Shown here: positions 17,707 to 25,286 of the stretch, in pieces
How the letters are laid out: the number at the start of each line of letters is the position of its first letter
Numbering within the stretch: the stretch's first letter is position 1
From: Lachnospiraceae bacterium
Lineage (GTDB): Bacteria > Bacillota > Clostridia > Lachnospirales > Lachnospiraceae
Direction of reading: 5' to 3'
Length of the DNA stretch: 51,000 bases
Assembly: GCA_021770785.1 (NCBI GenBank)
Contig: JAETQH010000030.1
Span: 1 to 51,000, forward strand
The notes under the pieces: generated by a model
The model's database searches: none
What the model saw: only the letters and a program-made list of their open reading frames with translations
What the model was told of the DNA's origin: nothing
Position numbers and translations under genes: made by a program

Positions 17707-18153
17707 ATGGGAGATAACAGTTTTAATTCAACGGTGGAATCATTGTTTAAGGGGATGGACAGCTTCATCACCACCAAGACCGTGGTAGGGGATGCCGTCC
17801 ATATCGGAGATACCATCCTTCTTCCTCTGGTGGACGTATCCTTCGGAGTGGCGGCAGGAGCGTTTTCCCAGGATAAGAAAAATAACGGCGCCGGGGGTAT
17901 GGGCGGAAAGATTATGCCGAGTGCAGTGCTAGTCATCCAGAACGGCACCACAAAATTAGTGAACGTCAAGAACCAGGACGGCGTCACGAAAATATTAGAT
18001 ATGGTTCCTGACTTTGTCAATAAATTTACCTCCAAAAACCAGGCGGTAAGCGACGGCGGGGAAAACAGCGACAGCGAAGCAAGAGAAGCGGCGGGAAAAG
18101 AGATGGAGGACATTCTGGAAAATTCCGTGAATAAAGATAATACAGAATCATAG
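17707..18153 (+). CDS. GerW family sporulation protein (YtfJ-like)
   Basis: This 148-residue protein begins with an amphipathic helix (STVESLFKGMDSFI). It then has the family core TVVGDAVHIGDTILLPLVDV, VSFGVAAGAF, a glycine-rich loop and an acidic C-terminal tail. GerW/YtfJ is a forespore protein needed for proper spore germination in Bacillus. The pairing with DUF2953 is conserved. A strong rho-independent terminator follows 16 bases after the stop. Confidence 0.92.
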   Translation: MGDNSFNSTVESLFKGMDSFITTKTVVGDAVHIGDTILLPLVDVSFGVAAGAFSQDKKNNGAGGMGGKIMPSAVLVIQNGTTKLVNVKNQDGVTKILDMVPDFVNKFTSKNQAVSDGGENSDSEAREAAGKEMEDILENSVNKDNTES

Positions 18154-18169
18154 TATTGCTTCTGCCAGG

Positions 18170-18204
18170 AGAGCATATATTGATAGTAATATATGCTCTT
18201 TTTT
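18170..18204 (+). terminator. rho-independent terminator after gerW-like gene
   Basis: AGAGCATATATT (18170-18181) and AATATATGCTCT (18188-18199) form a perfect 12-bp stem with a six-base loop, followed by five or six T residues. The T tract runs directly into the ribosome site of the next small gene. Confidence 0.9.
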
Positions 18205-18213
18205 GGTGGATGA

Positions 18214-18357
18214 ATGAAACGGATCATAGGTTTTGCATTATTTTGTTTTTCCATGGGTATGCTGGTAATGATTGTAATACACAACCGTTTCTTCGGATTT
18301 ATTTTGATGTTAGCCTGTATGCTTGCGGGATATTATATATTTTGCTGTGACGATTAA
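18214..18357 (+). CDS. 47-residue hydrophobic membrane protein
   Basis: ATG 18214 opens a 47-codon frame ending at TAA 18355-18357, starting MKRIIGFALFCFSMGMLVM and ending IFCCDD. It contains two hydrophobic helices (about residues 4-22 and 27-44) separated by HNRF, so it is a hairpin-type inner membrane protein. GGTGGA (18205-18210) supplies a ribosome site three bases before the ATG. Short proteins of this kind follow gerW-like genes in related Clostridia, by memory. It has no gene name. Because it lies right behind a terminator, it is probably expressed by read-through or from a promoter hidden in the stem. Confidence 0.7.
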   Translation: MKRIIGFALFCFSMGMLVMIVIHNRFFGFILMLACMLAGYYIFCCDD

Positions 18358-18373
18358 AGAGAGGAAGATACAA

Positions 18374-19714
18374 ATGAAAACCAAATCTATCGATTTGACG
18401 ACAGGTTCTCCGGGAAGGGGGCTGTTATGGTTTGCCCTGCCACTGATATTGGGGAACCTGTTTCAGCAGTTTTACAATATGGTAGATACTATTATTGTGG
18501 GAAAATACGTGGGTGAGGAAGCACTTGCTGCGGTGGGAGCCTCCTATGCCCTTACTACGGTGTTTGTTATGATAGCCATCGGCGGAGGAACAGGAGCCTC
18601 CGTGGTGATTTCCCAGTATCTGGGGGCGAGGGAAAATGAAAACATGAAAACGGCAATTCACACGGCGCTTTTGGCTTTTCTTGGGACAAGCATTGTGCTG
18701 GGGCTTTTGGGGATTGTGGCAAACCAGTGGATTTTACTGGCGTTAAAAACCCCGGAAAATATATTGGGGGATGCGGCGCTGTATCTGCGTATCTACTTTC
18801 TGGGACTGCCCTTTTTATTTATGTACAATATTTTGGCGGCAATTTTTAATGCGTTAGGGGATTCTAAGACTTCCCTTTATTTTCTTATTTTTTCTTCCGT
18901 CTTAAATATTTTTCTGGATTTATTTACCGTCAAGGTGCTGTACTGGGGCGTTGCCGGAGTTGCCATTGCTACGGTGACTGCCCAGGGGATTGCCATGGTG
19001 CTGTCCCTGGTGGTTTTGATGAAACGGTTGAAAACATATGAGGGGGAGGCGGAAAAATTCAGCCTGCCTATTCTAAAGAAAATGGTAAAGGTGGCAATTC
19101 CCTCCATTATTCAGCAGTCCATCGTTTCTGTGGGAATGCTTCTGGTACAGTCGGTGGTCAATGGCTTCGGCTCGGCGGTGTTAGCGGGATATACGGCGGG
19201 AATGCGTTTGGAATCCATCTGTATCGTGCCTATGATATCCATGGGAAATGCGGTTTCCACTTTTACCGCCCAGAATATGGGAGCCGGGAAGGTGGAGCGG
19301 GTGCGCAGGGGCTACCGTATTAGTTATGGGATTGTGGCAGTCTTTGCAGTAATCATCTGTGCTGTGCTTCTTTTGGGAAGAGAGCCTCTCATACGCATGT
19401 TTTTAGAGGAAGACGCAGGAGGGGCAGCCTTTGAGACGGGAGTGAGCTACTTATCCTTTATTGCCTACTTCTTTGTGTTTATCGGTTTAAAAGCATCCAC
19501 AGACGGCGTACTGCGGGGAGCCGGGGACGTGGTGGTCTTTACGGCGGCAAATTTAGTGAACCTTGGCATTCGTGTATCCTTTGCCTTCCTCATGGCTCCG
19601 GTGATTGGGGTGCAGGCGGTGTGGATGGCGGTCCCCATCGGCTGGGCGGTGAATTATCTCATATCCGGTGTCCGTTATCTGACAGGGCAGTGGAGCAGAA
19701 AAAAACTGGTGTGA
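18374..19714 (+). CDS. MATE family efflux transporter
   Basis: This 446-residue transporter has about twelve membrane segments in two homologous halves. It starts MKTKSIDLTTGSPGRGLLWF, then PLILGNLFQQFYNMVDTIIVG, the classic N-lobe signature; the second half has IPSIIQQSIVSVGMLLVQ. MATE proteins export cationic drugs or metabolites using Na+ or H+ gradients, and the substrate here is unknown. ATG 18374 follows GAGGAAG by six bases; an in-frame ATG at 18323 would overlap the small membrane protein gene and is less likely. Confidence 0.92.
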   Translation: MKTKSIDLTTGSPGRGLLWFALPLILGNLFQQFYNMVDTIIVGKYVGEEALAAVGASYALTTVFVMIAIGGGTGASVVISQYLGARENENMKTAIHTALLAFLGTSIVLGLLGIVANQWILLALKTPENILGDAALYLRIYFLGLPFLFMYNILAAIFNALGDSKTSLYFLIFSSVLNIFLDLFTVKVLYWGVAGVAIATVTAQGIAMVLSLVVLMKRLKTYEGEAEKFSLPILKKMVKVAIPSIIQQSIVSVGMLLVQSVVNGFGSAVLAGYTAGMRLESICIVPMISMGNAVSTFTAQNMGAGKVERVRRGYRISYGIVAVFAVIICAVLLLGREPLIRMFLEEDAGGAAFETGVSYLSFIAYFFVFIGLKASTDGVLRGAGDVVVFTAANLVNLGIRVSFAFLMAPVIGVQAVWMAVPIGWAVNYLISGVRYLTGQWSRKKLV

Positions 19715-19786
19715 ATGACGTTATTGAGAAATTGAGCATAACAATTCCTATTGCTTTTTTCTGAATTTTAAAATCGGAGGTAGTAT

Positions 19787-20068
19787 ATGTCTGTGATGAA
19801 TATTGAATTATTAATACGACGGGTGGCAGAAATATGTAAAGCAAATGATGTGAAACATTTGGTATTGATTGGTTCTTTTGCAACGAATACTGCAACCCCG
19901 GCAAGTGATATAGATTTTGTTGTATATGACTGTCCAAACATAGTGAGGCTTGAAGAAGCGTTAGAAAACATTGATACGCTGCGGAAAATAGATATTTTTG
20001 ATTATAATTCAATTCATAATAAATATTTATTGGAGGACATTGAAAAATATGGAAAACAAATATATTAA
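19787..20068 (+). CDS. minimal nucleotidyltransferase (MntA-like antitoxin)
   Basis: This 93-residue MNT-fold protein has a perfect GSX10DXD motif: Gly29-Ser30, then Asp41 and Asp43 (SDIDF). The next gene overlaps it by 20 bases and encodes the matching HEPN partner. In characterised HepT-MntA pairs the MNT protein adds AMP to a Tyr of the HEPN toxin and so silences it. The ribosome site GGAGG precedes ATG 19787. Codon use is clearly more AT-rich than in neighbouring housekeeping genes, suggesting transfer. A third metal ligand Asp is expected further on (KIDIFDYN). Confidence 0.85.
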   Translation: MSVMNIELLIRRVAEICKANDVKHLVLIGSFATNTATPASDIDFVVYDCPNIVRLEEALENIDTLRKIDIFDYNSIHNKYLLEDIEKYGKQIY

Positions 20069-20483
20069 CAGATATCATACCTTTTGCCAAAGCTTGGAAA
20101 ATTTAGAGAAGAGCAGACATGCTGACCCCAAGGCTGATTTTGTATTGGAGGGAACCGTGCAGAATTTTAATCTGACCTTTGATATCTCCTGGAAAGTAAT
20201 GAAAGATATTCTTATCAAACGTATGAGTGTAATGGATTTTGCCATTGGTTCACCACGGGAAACGCTGCAGGCTGCTTATATGAATGGATTGATTTTTGAT
20301 GATGAATGGCTGAAGATGCTGAAAGTAAGAAATCAATTAGCACATGACTATGACGGCAGCCTTGCATCTGAGGCATTTCCATTGATTATTTCCGTATTTT
20401 TTGATTGCTTTGAAAAATTCAAAAATCATGTATCAAAATATTATTCCGATAATGACTTAGAAGTGTTAGATTCATTTCAATGA
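20049..20483 (+). CDS. HEPN-domain protein, HI0074 family (HepT-like toxin)
   Basis: This 144-residue all-helical protein of the 'nucleotidyltransferase substrate-binding' family has the typical patch EGTVQNFNLTFDISWKVMKD at residues 34-53. The HEPN active-site motif RX4HXY is intact: Arg94, His99, Tyr101 (RNQLAHDY). In related systems this is an RNase-type toxin whose Tyr is AMPylated by the MNT partner. The start at 20049 lies inside the upstream gene, so the pair is translationally coupled. A longer frame from 19998 has no ribosome site. Confidence 0.85.
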   Translation: MENKYINRYHTFCQSLENLEKSRHADPKADFVLEGTVQNFNLTFDISWKVMKDILIKRMSVMDFAIGSPRETLQAAYMNGLIFDDEWLKMLKVRNQLAHDYDGSLASEAFPLIISVFFDCFEKFKNHVSKYYSDNDLEVLDSFQ

Positions 20484-20492
20484 AAATGCGAA

Positions 20493-20672
20493 TCAGAGCA
20501 AGGAGATATCGATAGTCAGTTTTGACAGCCGCCCGCTTTCTTTTTCATTCAGCCATCCCATACACCATGCAATTCCCCCGGTGAAAAGGATAATAAGGAC
20601 TGCCGTTACTGGATTTACCAAAGAAAAGAACATAACACCGTGGAGCAATCCAAACAGCAGTCCCTTTTCTGG
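20493..20672 (-). pseudogene. C-terminal remnant of a CPBP (CAAX/Abi) intramembrane protease
   Basis: Between minus-strand stops at 20673-20675 and 20493-20495 lie 59 open codons without a start. They read PEKGLLFGLLHGVMFFSLVN, then a hydrophobic helix and WCMGWLNEKESG. The FGLLHG motif followed by a membrane helix and a short Glu/Lys-rich tail is the ending of CPBP-family proteases, whose conserved His lies in that motif. The N-terminal two thirds, with the EExxR motif, are missing. It is therefore a decayed gene between the HEPN gene and the uronate operon. Confidence 0.6.
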
Positions 20673-20688
20673 TCATTGTATTATATTT

Positions 20689-21330
20689 TCATTCGCCAAC
20701 AATCGCCTTCACACATTCCGCAATCGTCTCGTCTTTACAATTTGCAAAGAAATACTCTTTAAAATGTTCCCCGGAGAGAGCACCCTTCACTAACTCCTGG
20801 TCTAACTCCTTCAAAATAGAAACCAGATCCCTGTGAGTAACCTTCTTCACCTCATCGAGAATTTTCTTATTTCTCTGCTCCGGAACAACACGCTCCTTGG
20901 GATATCCGCCGCCGCCCGGTGTGCAGAACAGTTTCTCAAAAATATAAGTTAAATTTAATTCTCCGCCCCAGCCGAAATTCTCGGCAAACGGCAGAGCAAC
21001 ACAATTCCCGTCATTCACCTGGGAAAACAGGTAAGCGTCTAACGGAGACTCAATATGTCCGCAAAGCACCTGGGGAAAAGCATTGCAAGCCAGCATAGCT
21101 CCTTCCCCGGTTCCGCATCCCGTAATCACAAAATCCGCCGCACCGGAATTAATCAGAACCGCCGCAAGAATACCATTCTGCACATAAGTAAGCTGATGTT
21201 CATCCTCCGCAGAATACATCCCATAGTTAAATACCTCATGTCCCATCGGCTCCACTACAGATTTTAAAGTAGAGACAATCATCTCATTCTTCGCCGCCTG
21301 ACTATTTTCATTAATTAAAGCAATCTTCAT
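20689..21330 (-). CDS. RpiB/LacAB family sugar-phosphate isomerase
   Basis: This 213-residue protein starts MKIALINENSQAAKNE and has the RpiB-type phosphate and active-site loop ITGCGTGEGAMLACNAFP. It is longer than RpiB (about 150 residues) because of a C-terminal helical extension. It is the last gene of the minus-strand operon with kduI, uxaC and the LacI-type regulator. Members next to kduI probably isomerise a uronate-derived sugar rather than ribose 5-phosphate; the substrate is inferred from position only. The stop codon is 17 bases from the CPBP remnant. Confidence 0.85.
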   Translation of the reverse strand: MKIALINENSQAAKNEMIVSTLKSVVEPMGHEVFNYGMYSAEDEHQLTYVQNGILAAVLINSGAADFVITGCGTGEGAMLACNAFPQVLCGHIESPLDAYLFSQVNDGNCVALPFAENFGWGGELNLTYIFEKLFCTPGGGGYPKERVVPEQRNKKILDEVKKVTHRDLVSILKELDQELVKGALSGEHFKEYFFANCKDETIAECVKAIVGE

Positions 21331-21348
21331 ATCAAAAATATCCTTTCT

Positions 21349-22212
21349 TTACATCAAATCTTTCATTTCAACTCCATCCATATCATCAAAATCCTGGTTC
21401 TCCCCAACCATACCCCAGATAAAGGTATACGCCTGGGTTCCGCACCCGGAGTGAATAGACCAGCTGGGGGAGATCACTGCCTGCTCATTTCTCATCACAA
21501 TGTGCCGTGTCTCTGTGGGCTCACCCATATAGTGCATCACCAGAGCATCCTTTGGCATATCAAAATACAGATAAACCTCCATACGTCTGTCATGGGTGTG
21601 GCACGGCATGGTATTCCATACGCTGCCGGGCTCTAACTTGGTCATACCCATTTCCAACTGGCAGCTTTCCACCTGACCCGGCAGAATGTACTTGCAGATG
21701 GTTCTGTGGTTCGCCGTCTCCAAAGAACCCAGCTCCACCTTATTGCAGTCTTTTACAATTACAACGCCGTCCTCCGCATCGCCTTCCGGTTTGATTAAAA
21801 CGGTAGGATAGGTCATATGTGCCGGGGCGCTGTTTAAATAAAATTTTGCCGGAGCAGAAGAGGATTCGCTGGCAAAGGAAATATCCTTAGAACCCATTCC
21901 TATGTACATTCCCTCTTTGTGTCCGACTTTATATTCTTTCCCGTCAATGGTAATGATTCCGGCCCCGCCGATATTGATGACGCCAAGCTCACGTCTCTCG
22001 CAGAAATACTGTGCACGAAGCTCGTCTCCTGCGCTGAGAACTAAGGTTTTATTTACAGGAACAGCGGAACCGGTGATGATACGGTCAATATGGCTGTATA
22101 CTAATTTGATTTCGTCTGCCTGAAATAAATCGTCAATTAAAAATTCTTCTCTCAAACGCTCTGTGGTGTAGTGTTTCACATCTCTTGGAGATGCAGCTGT
22201 TCTTAGTTCCAT
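21349..22212 (-). CDS. kduI: 5-dehydro-4-deoxy-D-glucuronate isomerase
   Basis: KduI converts 5-keto-4-deoxyuronate, from unsaturated oligogalacturonates, into 2,5-diketo-3-deoxygluconate for KduD. The 287-residue cupin-type protein has N-terminal [20 protein letters not shown]. The metal site lies in [17 protein letters not shown] with two His and one Glu, and a C-terminal [19 protein letters not shown] follows. An AAAGGAG site lies seven bases before the start. Its partner kduD is the last gene of the divergent operon. Confidence 0.95.
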   Translation of the reverse strand: MELRTAASPRDVKHYTTERLREEFLIDDLFQADEIKLVYSHIDRIITGSAVPVNKTLVLSAGDELRAQYFCERRELGVINIGGAGIITIDGKEYKVGHKEGMYIGMGSKDISFASESSSAPAKFYLNSAPAHMTYPTVLIKPEGDAEDGVVIVKDCNKVELGSLETANHRTICKYILPGQVESCQLEMGMTKLEPGSVWNTMPCHTHDRRMEVYLYFDMPKDALVMHYMGEPTETRHIVMRNEQAVISPSWSIHSGCGTQAYTFIWGMVGENQDFDDMDGVEMKDLM

Positions 22213-22412
22213 GATAATTCTCCTTTACAAAATAAATGATGATTCTAAAATCTCAGTGTTTCCCGGCGAAAAACTTTTAGAGATATGCCGGACAATACAA
22301 TTTCCTGAAGGAACAAATTCCGCAGAAAATGCCCGGAAATACCGGATACATTATGGTTTTCCCATTCCCAATGCCCCGGTTATCCGAACATTTCTGCAAA
22401 TGTTATCTCTTT

Positions 22413-23819
22413 TTATAAATTAAAACCAAAATATTTCACAGCATTGTTGTAGCAGATACCCTTTACGATTTCCTCTAATGTCTCATAATCAGCCGGGAAC
22501 TCGCCGTTCTCTACCCAGTTTCCGATTAAATTGCAGAGGATTCTGCGGAAATAATCGTGGCGGGTATAGGATAAGAAGCTTCTGGAGTCTGTCAACATTC
22601 CCACGAAGCCGGAGAGATTTCCTAAATTTGCAAGGGAAATCATCTGGTCCTGCATACCAACCTTGTGATCATTGAACCACCATGCGGAGCCCTGCTGGAT
22701 TTTGGCAACGGCGGTGGAGTCCTGGAAGCAGCCTAAAATTGTACCGATTGCCTGATTATCATTTGGATTTAAGCTGTAAATGATGGTTTTCGGCAGATTG
22801 CCCTTCTGATTTAAAGCGTTTAAGTAGTCTGCCATTTCGGAGGACGGAGCGTAGTTGTTGATACAGTCATATCCGGTATCCGGTCCGAGACGGTCAAACA
22901 TCGGTGTGTTATTGTCACGTTTACAGCCATAATGGAGCTGCATAACCCAGTTGCGCTCTGCGTACTGGTTTCCGACGAAAATCATAAAGGCTGTCTTGAA
23001 TTTCAACTCTTCTTCACGGGTAACGTCATTTCCTGCCAGACGTTTTGCAAAAATAGCTTCAATTTCCTCGTCAGAAGCGGGAGCGTACATCACATACTCT
23101 AATGCATGGTCGGAAACGCTGCAGCCCATAGAAGTAAAGAAATCCATACGGTTGCAGAGTGCCTTCTTTAAATCTGCAAAAGTAGCGATGGAAACGCCGG
23201 AAACCTCTGCTAACTGTGCAATATACTCGGTAAAAGTTACCTTCTCAATGTTCATGGCTTTGTCAGGACGCCATGCCGGAAGCACCTGAACGTCAAAGGA
23301 GCTGTCCTCAGCAATTTTTTTGTGCCACTCTAAGCTGTCCACAGGATCGTCGGTGGTGCAGATTAAGGTCACATTGGACTGTTTGATGATATTACGGACG
23401 GTCATATCCGGCTCCGCAAGCTTTTTGTTGCACAACTCCCATACTTCCTCAGCGGTATTTTTGTTTAATACGCCGTTGTAGCCAAAATATTTCTTTAACT
23501 CCAGATGACTCCAATGGAAGAGCGGGTTGCCGATGGCTTTGCCAAGTACCTCTGCCCATTTGAAAAATTTCTCTTTATCGGAAGCATCTCCGGTGATGTA
23601 TTTCTCATCTACACCGCAGGAACGCATAAAACGCCATTTATAATGGTCGCCACCTAACCATACCTGGGTAATGTTTTCAAACTGGCGGTCCTCATAGATT
23701 TCCTGCGGATTGATATGGCAGTGGTAATCTAAGATAGGCGTGGTTTCCGCATAGTCATGGTAGAGCTTCTGTGCGGTTTCGGTCTGCAGTAAAAAGTTTT
23801 CATCCATAAATTGTTTCAT
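22413..23819 (-). CDS. uxaC: glucuronate/galacturonate isomerase
   Basis: UxaC isomerises D-galacturonate to tagaturonate and D-glucuronate to fructuronate, the entry step of hexuronate use. The 468-residue amidohydrolase-fold protein shows YHCHINPQEI near residue 35 (the metal-binding His pair) and MLTDSRSFLSYTRHDYFRRI near the C-terminus. GGAGGG precedes the start. About 200 bases without a visible gene separate it from kduI downstream on the same strand, where I see only AT-rich sequence and the kduI ribosome site. Confidence 0.95.
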   Translation of the reverse strand: MKQFMDENFLLQTETAQKLYHDYAETTPILDYHCHINPQEIYEDRQFENITQVWLGGDHYKWRFMRSCGVDEKYITGDASDKEKFFKWAEVLGKAIGNPLFHWSHLELKKYFGYNGVLNKNTAEEVWELCNKKLAEPDMTVRNIIKQSNVTLICTTDDPVDSLEWHKKIAEDSSFDVQVLPAWRPDKAMNIEKVTFTEYIAQLAEVSGVSIATFADLKKALCNRMDFFTSMGCSVSDHALEYVMYAPASDEEIEAIFAKRLAGNDVTREEELKFKTAFMIFVGNQYAERNWVMQLHYGCKRDNNTPMFDRLGPDTGYDCINNYAPSSEMADYLNALNQKGNLPKTIIYSLNPNDNQAIGTILGCFQDSTAVAKIQQGSAWWFNDHKVGMQDQMISLANLGNLSGFVGMLTDSRSFLSYTRHDYFRRILCNLIGNWVENGEFPADYETLEEIVKGICYNNAVKYFGFNL

Positions 23820-23859
23820 TTTGTTTTCCCTCCGTAAATAAAAATGAATGATACTCTAT

Positions 23860-24867
23860 TTAAAATATAGTAGTTCCTCGTTTGATTAGTTTCCCTGAAA
23901 AAACGGACTGTTTGGGCATTTCCTCGCCGGAAAGGACACCCAGCAGAGTCTGCACCAGCTGATGTGTCTGGGATTCCAGACGGTTGTCCACAGAGGTCAG
24001 CTCCGGAGTGCAGCAGCAGGTCAGCATAGAGTTATTATACCCAATGACGGACAAATCTTCCGGAATGCGGATGCCGCGTTTTCCTGCGCTTTTGATGGCA
24101 CCAATGGCGAGGGCGTCGTCCGATGCAATAACGCCGTGGAAAGAAACCTTCTGGGCAATGGAATCCACAAAGGTCGAGATGTCCTTGACACGCTGTGGGT
24201 CGCCATCATAGTAGAAAATCAGCTTTTCGTAATCCTGAACATGATAGTCCTTCATAGCTGCAATGAAACCGGTGCGTTTTTTCACACCGCTGTAGGAATC
24301 CGAATTGTATAGGTATAATATGTCCGAAATTCCCGCTTTAAGCATGGAAGATGCAGCTTCATACATTGCAGTGTAATCATCACAAAGGGTGCTGTAAACA
24401 TTGGGGTAGTCATAAGCTGCATTTAAAAGCATTGCGGGTATCTGGGAAGAGATATCCTTAATGTACAGGTTTTCGTCCTCATTTGTCCCGATAAAGTTAG
24501 AACCCACCAGGATGATGCCGTCTACTTTTTTAGAAAGAATTAAATCCACATAGTTTTTTTTGATATCCAGATTGTAGCCGGTACAGCAGAGGATGGATTC
24601 ATAACCGTTTGCCTGCAGCTCCTGCTCTAAATAATAGACTGCTTTGGCAAGAAACAGGTCGGAAGAGTCAGCACATAAAATGCCGATGGTTTTGAGCGAA
24701 TGAAGCCCCATGCCCCTGGCAAAGGCGTTGGGGGTGTAATCATACTTCTCAATGATATCCATTACCTTTTTTTTGGTGGCGGGACGGACTTTGTCACTTC
24801 CGTTTAAAACACGGGAAACAGTGGCAATGGAAACGCCTGCCTTTTTTGAAATGTCATAAATCGTCAT
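23860..24867 (-). CDS. LacI family transcriptional regulator of the hexuronate genes
   Basis: This 335-residue protein has an N-terminal LacI helix-turn-helix (MTIYDISKKAGVSIATVSRV, then LNGSDKVRPATKKKV). The periplasmic-binding-protein-like sensor domain follows (about residues 60-335), with VDGIILVGSNF and the late SVIGYNNS. The start at 24867 has GGGAG seven bases upstream; a longer frame to 24936 lacks a site. It leads the uxaC-kduI-rpiB-like operon, and palindromes matching LacI-type operators lie in its own leader and in the divergent uxaB promoter. It is therefore probably an autoregulated repressor responding to a uronate intermediate. Confidence 0.9.
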   Translation of the reverse strand: MTIYDISKKAGVSIATVSRVLNGSDKVRPATKKKVMDIIEKYDYTPNAFARGMGLHSLKTIGILCADSSDLFLAKAVYYLEQELQANGYESILCCTGYNLDIKKNYVDLILSKKVDGIILVGSNFIGTNEDENLYIKDISSQIPAMLLNAAYDYPNVYSTLCDDYTAMYEAASSMLKAGISDILYLYNSDSYSGVKKRTGFIAAMKDYHVQDYEKLIFYYDGDPQRVKDISTFVDSIAQKVSFHGVIASDDALAIGAIKSAGKRGIRIPEDLSVIGYNNSMLTCCCTPELTSVDNRLESQTHQLVQTLLGVLSGEEMPKQSVFSGKLIKRGTTIF

Positions 24868-24940
24868 GAGTAATCTCCCGTAAAAATGATTATGAAAAAC
24901 AGCAGGAAAGTCACGGCGCCGGGTTCTCATAATCATGTAT

Positions 24941-24954
24941 TGTAAGCGCTTTTA
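24941..24954. promoter_or_regulatory. LacI/cre-like operator in the lacI-type leader
   Basis: TGTAAGCGCTTTTA matches the cre/LacI consensus TGWAARCGYTWNCW at 13 of 14 positions. It lies about 50 bases into the predicted transcript of the minus-strand operon. Confidence 0.6.
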
Positions 24955-24981
24955 TAGAAATGAAAGCAAACAAACTGGTAA

Positions 24982-24995
24982 TGAAAGCAGTTTCA
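24982..24995. promoter_or_regulatory. second LacI-like operator just downstream of the minus-strand promoter
   Basis: TGAAAGCAGTTTCA has perfect outer half-sites (TGAAA/TTTCA) but lacks the central CG of the consensus. It lies about 7-20 bases after the expected transcription start of the regulator operon, where a repressor would block initiation. Confidence 0.45.
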
Positions 24996-25008
24996 CACCT
25001 TTGACTGT

Positions 25009-25037
25009 ATTATACAATACAAAAAAAAAGAAAGCAA
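25009..25037 (-). promoter_or_regulatory. predicted promoter of the regulator-uxaC-kduI operon
   Basis: On the minus strand TTGCTT (25032-25037), a 17-base spacer and a perfect TATAAT (25009-25014) form a strong sigma-A promoter, giving a leader of about 135 bases that contains both operators above. Confidence 0.65.
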
Positions 25038-25131
25038 CCAGTTTCCGAAGAAAAATGACAAAAATATAAAAAATGTACGTCTGCGAAAAAAATAAAATAG
25101 ATAAAATTACTAAATTGTGCAAAATTACATA

Positions 25132-25180
25132 TTGACTAATTGCTGAAAAGGTGTAAAAATAAATGATGTAAACGCTTACA
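25132..25180 (+). promoter_or_regulatory. predicted uxaB promoter with overlapping operator
   Basis: TTGACT (25132-25137), a 16-base spacer and TAAAAA (25154-25159) form a promoter. The operator TGTAAACGCTTACA (25167-25180), a perfect palindrome apart from its central base pairs and a full match to TGWAARCGYTWNCW, covers the expected start site. The 419-base intergenic region between the two divergent genes otherwise holds AT-rich sequence and the elements listed separately. Confidence 0.65.
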
Positions 25181-25286
25181 AAGCAACAGAGTGCAACATA
25201 GAGCTACATAGTGCAGACAATAGATTGCGGGCAGAAAGGCAAATCTGTTGAAAAAATGTAATCTTTTAAAATACCAGGAGGATACC

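Noticed and set aside
18156..18350. 64-codon frame across the terminator after the gerW-like gene
   Set aside because: It runs through the terminator hairpin. The overlapping 47-codon frame from 18214 has a ribosome site and a clean two-helix membrane pattern.
20581..20793. 70-codon plus-strand frame near the RpiB-like gene
   Set aside because: It is antisense to the CPBP remnant and the end of the RpiB-like gene, and the minus-strand readings are clearly meaningful.
22211..22423. 70-codon plus-strand frame between kduI and uxaC
   Set aside because: It has no recognisable residue pattern and starts on the complement of the kduI start; the gap looks like plain intergenic sequence.
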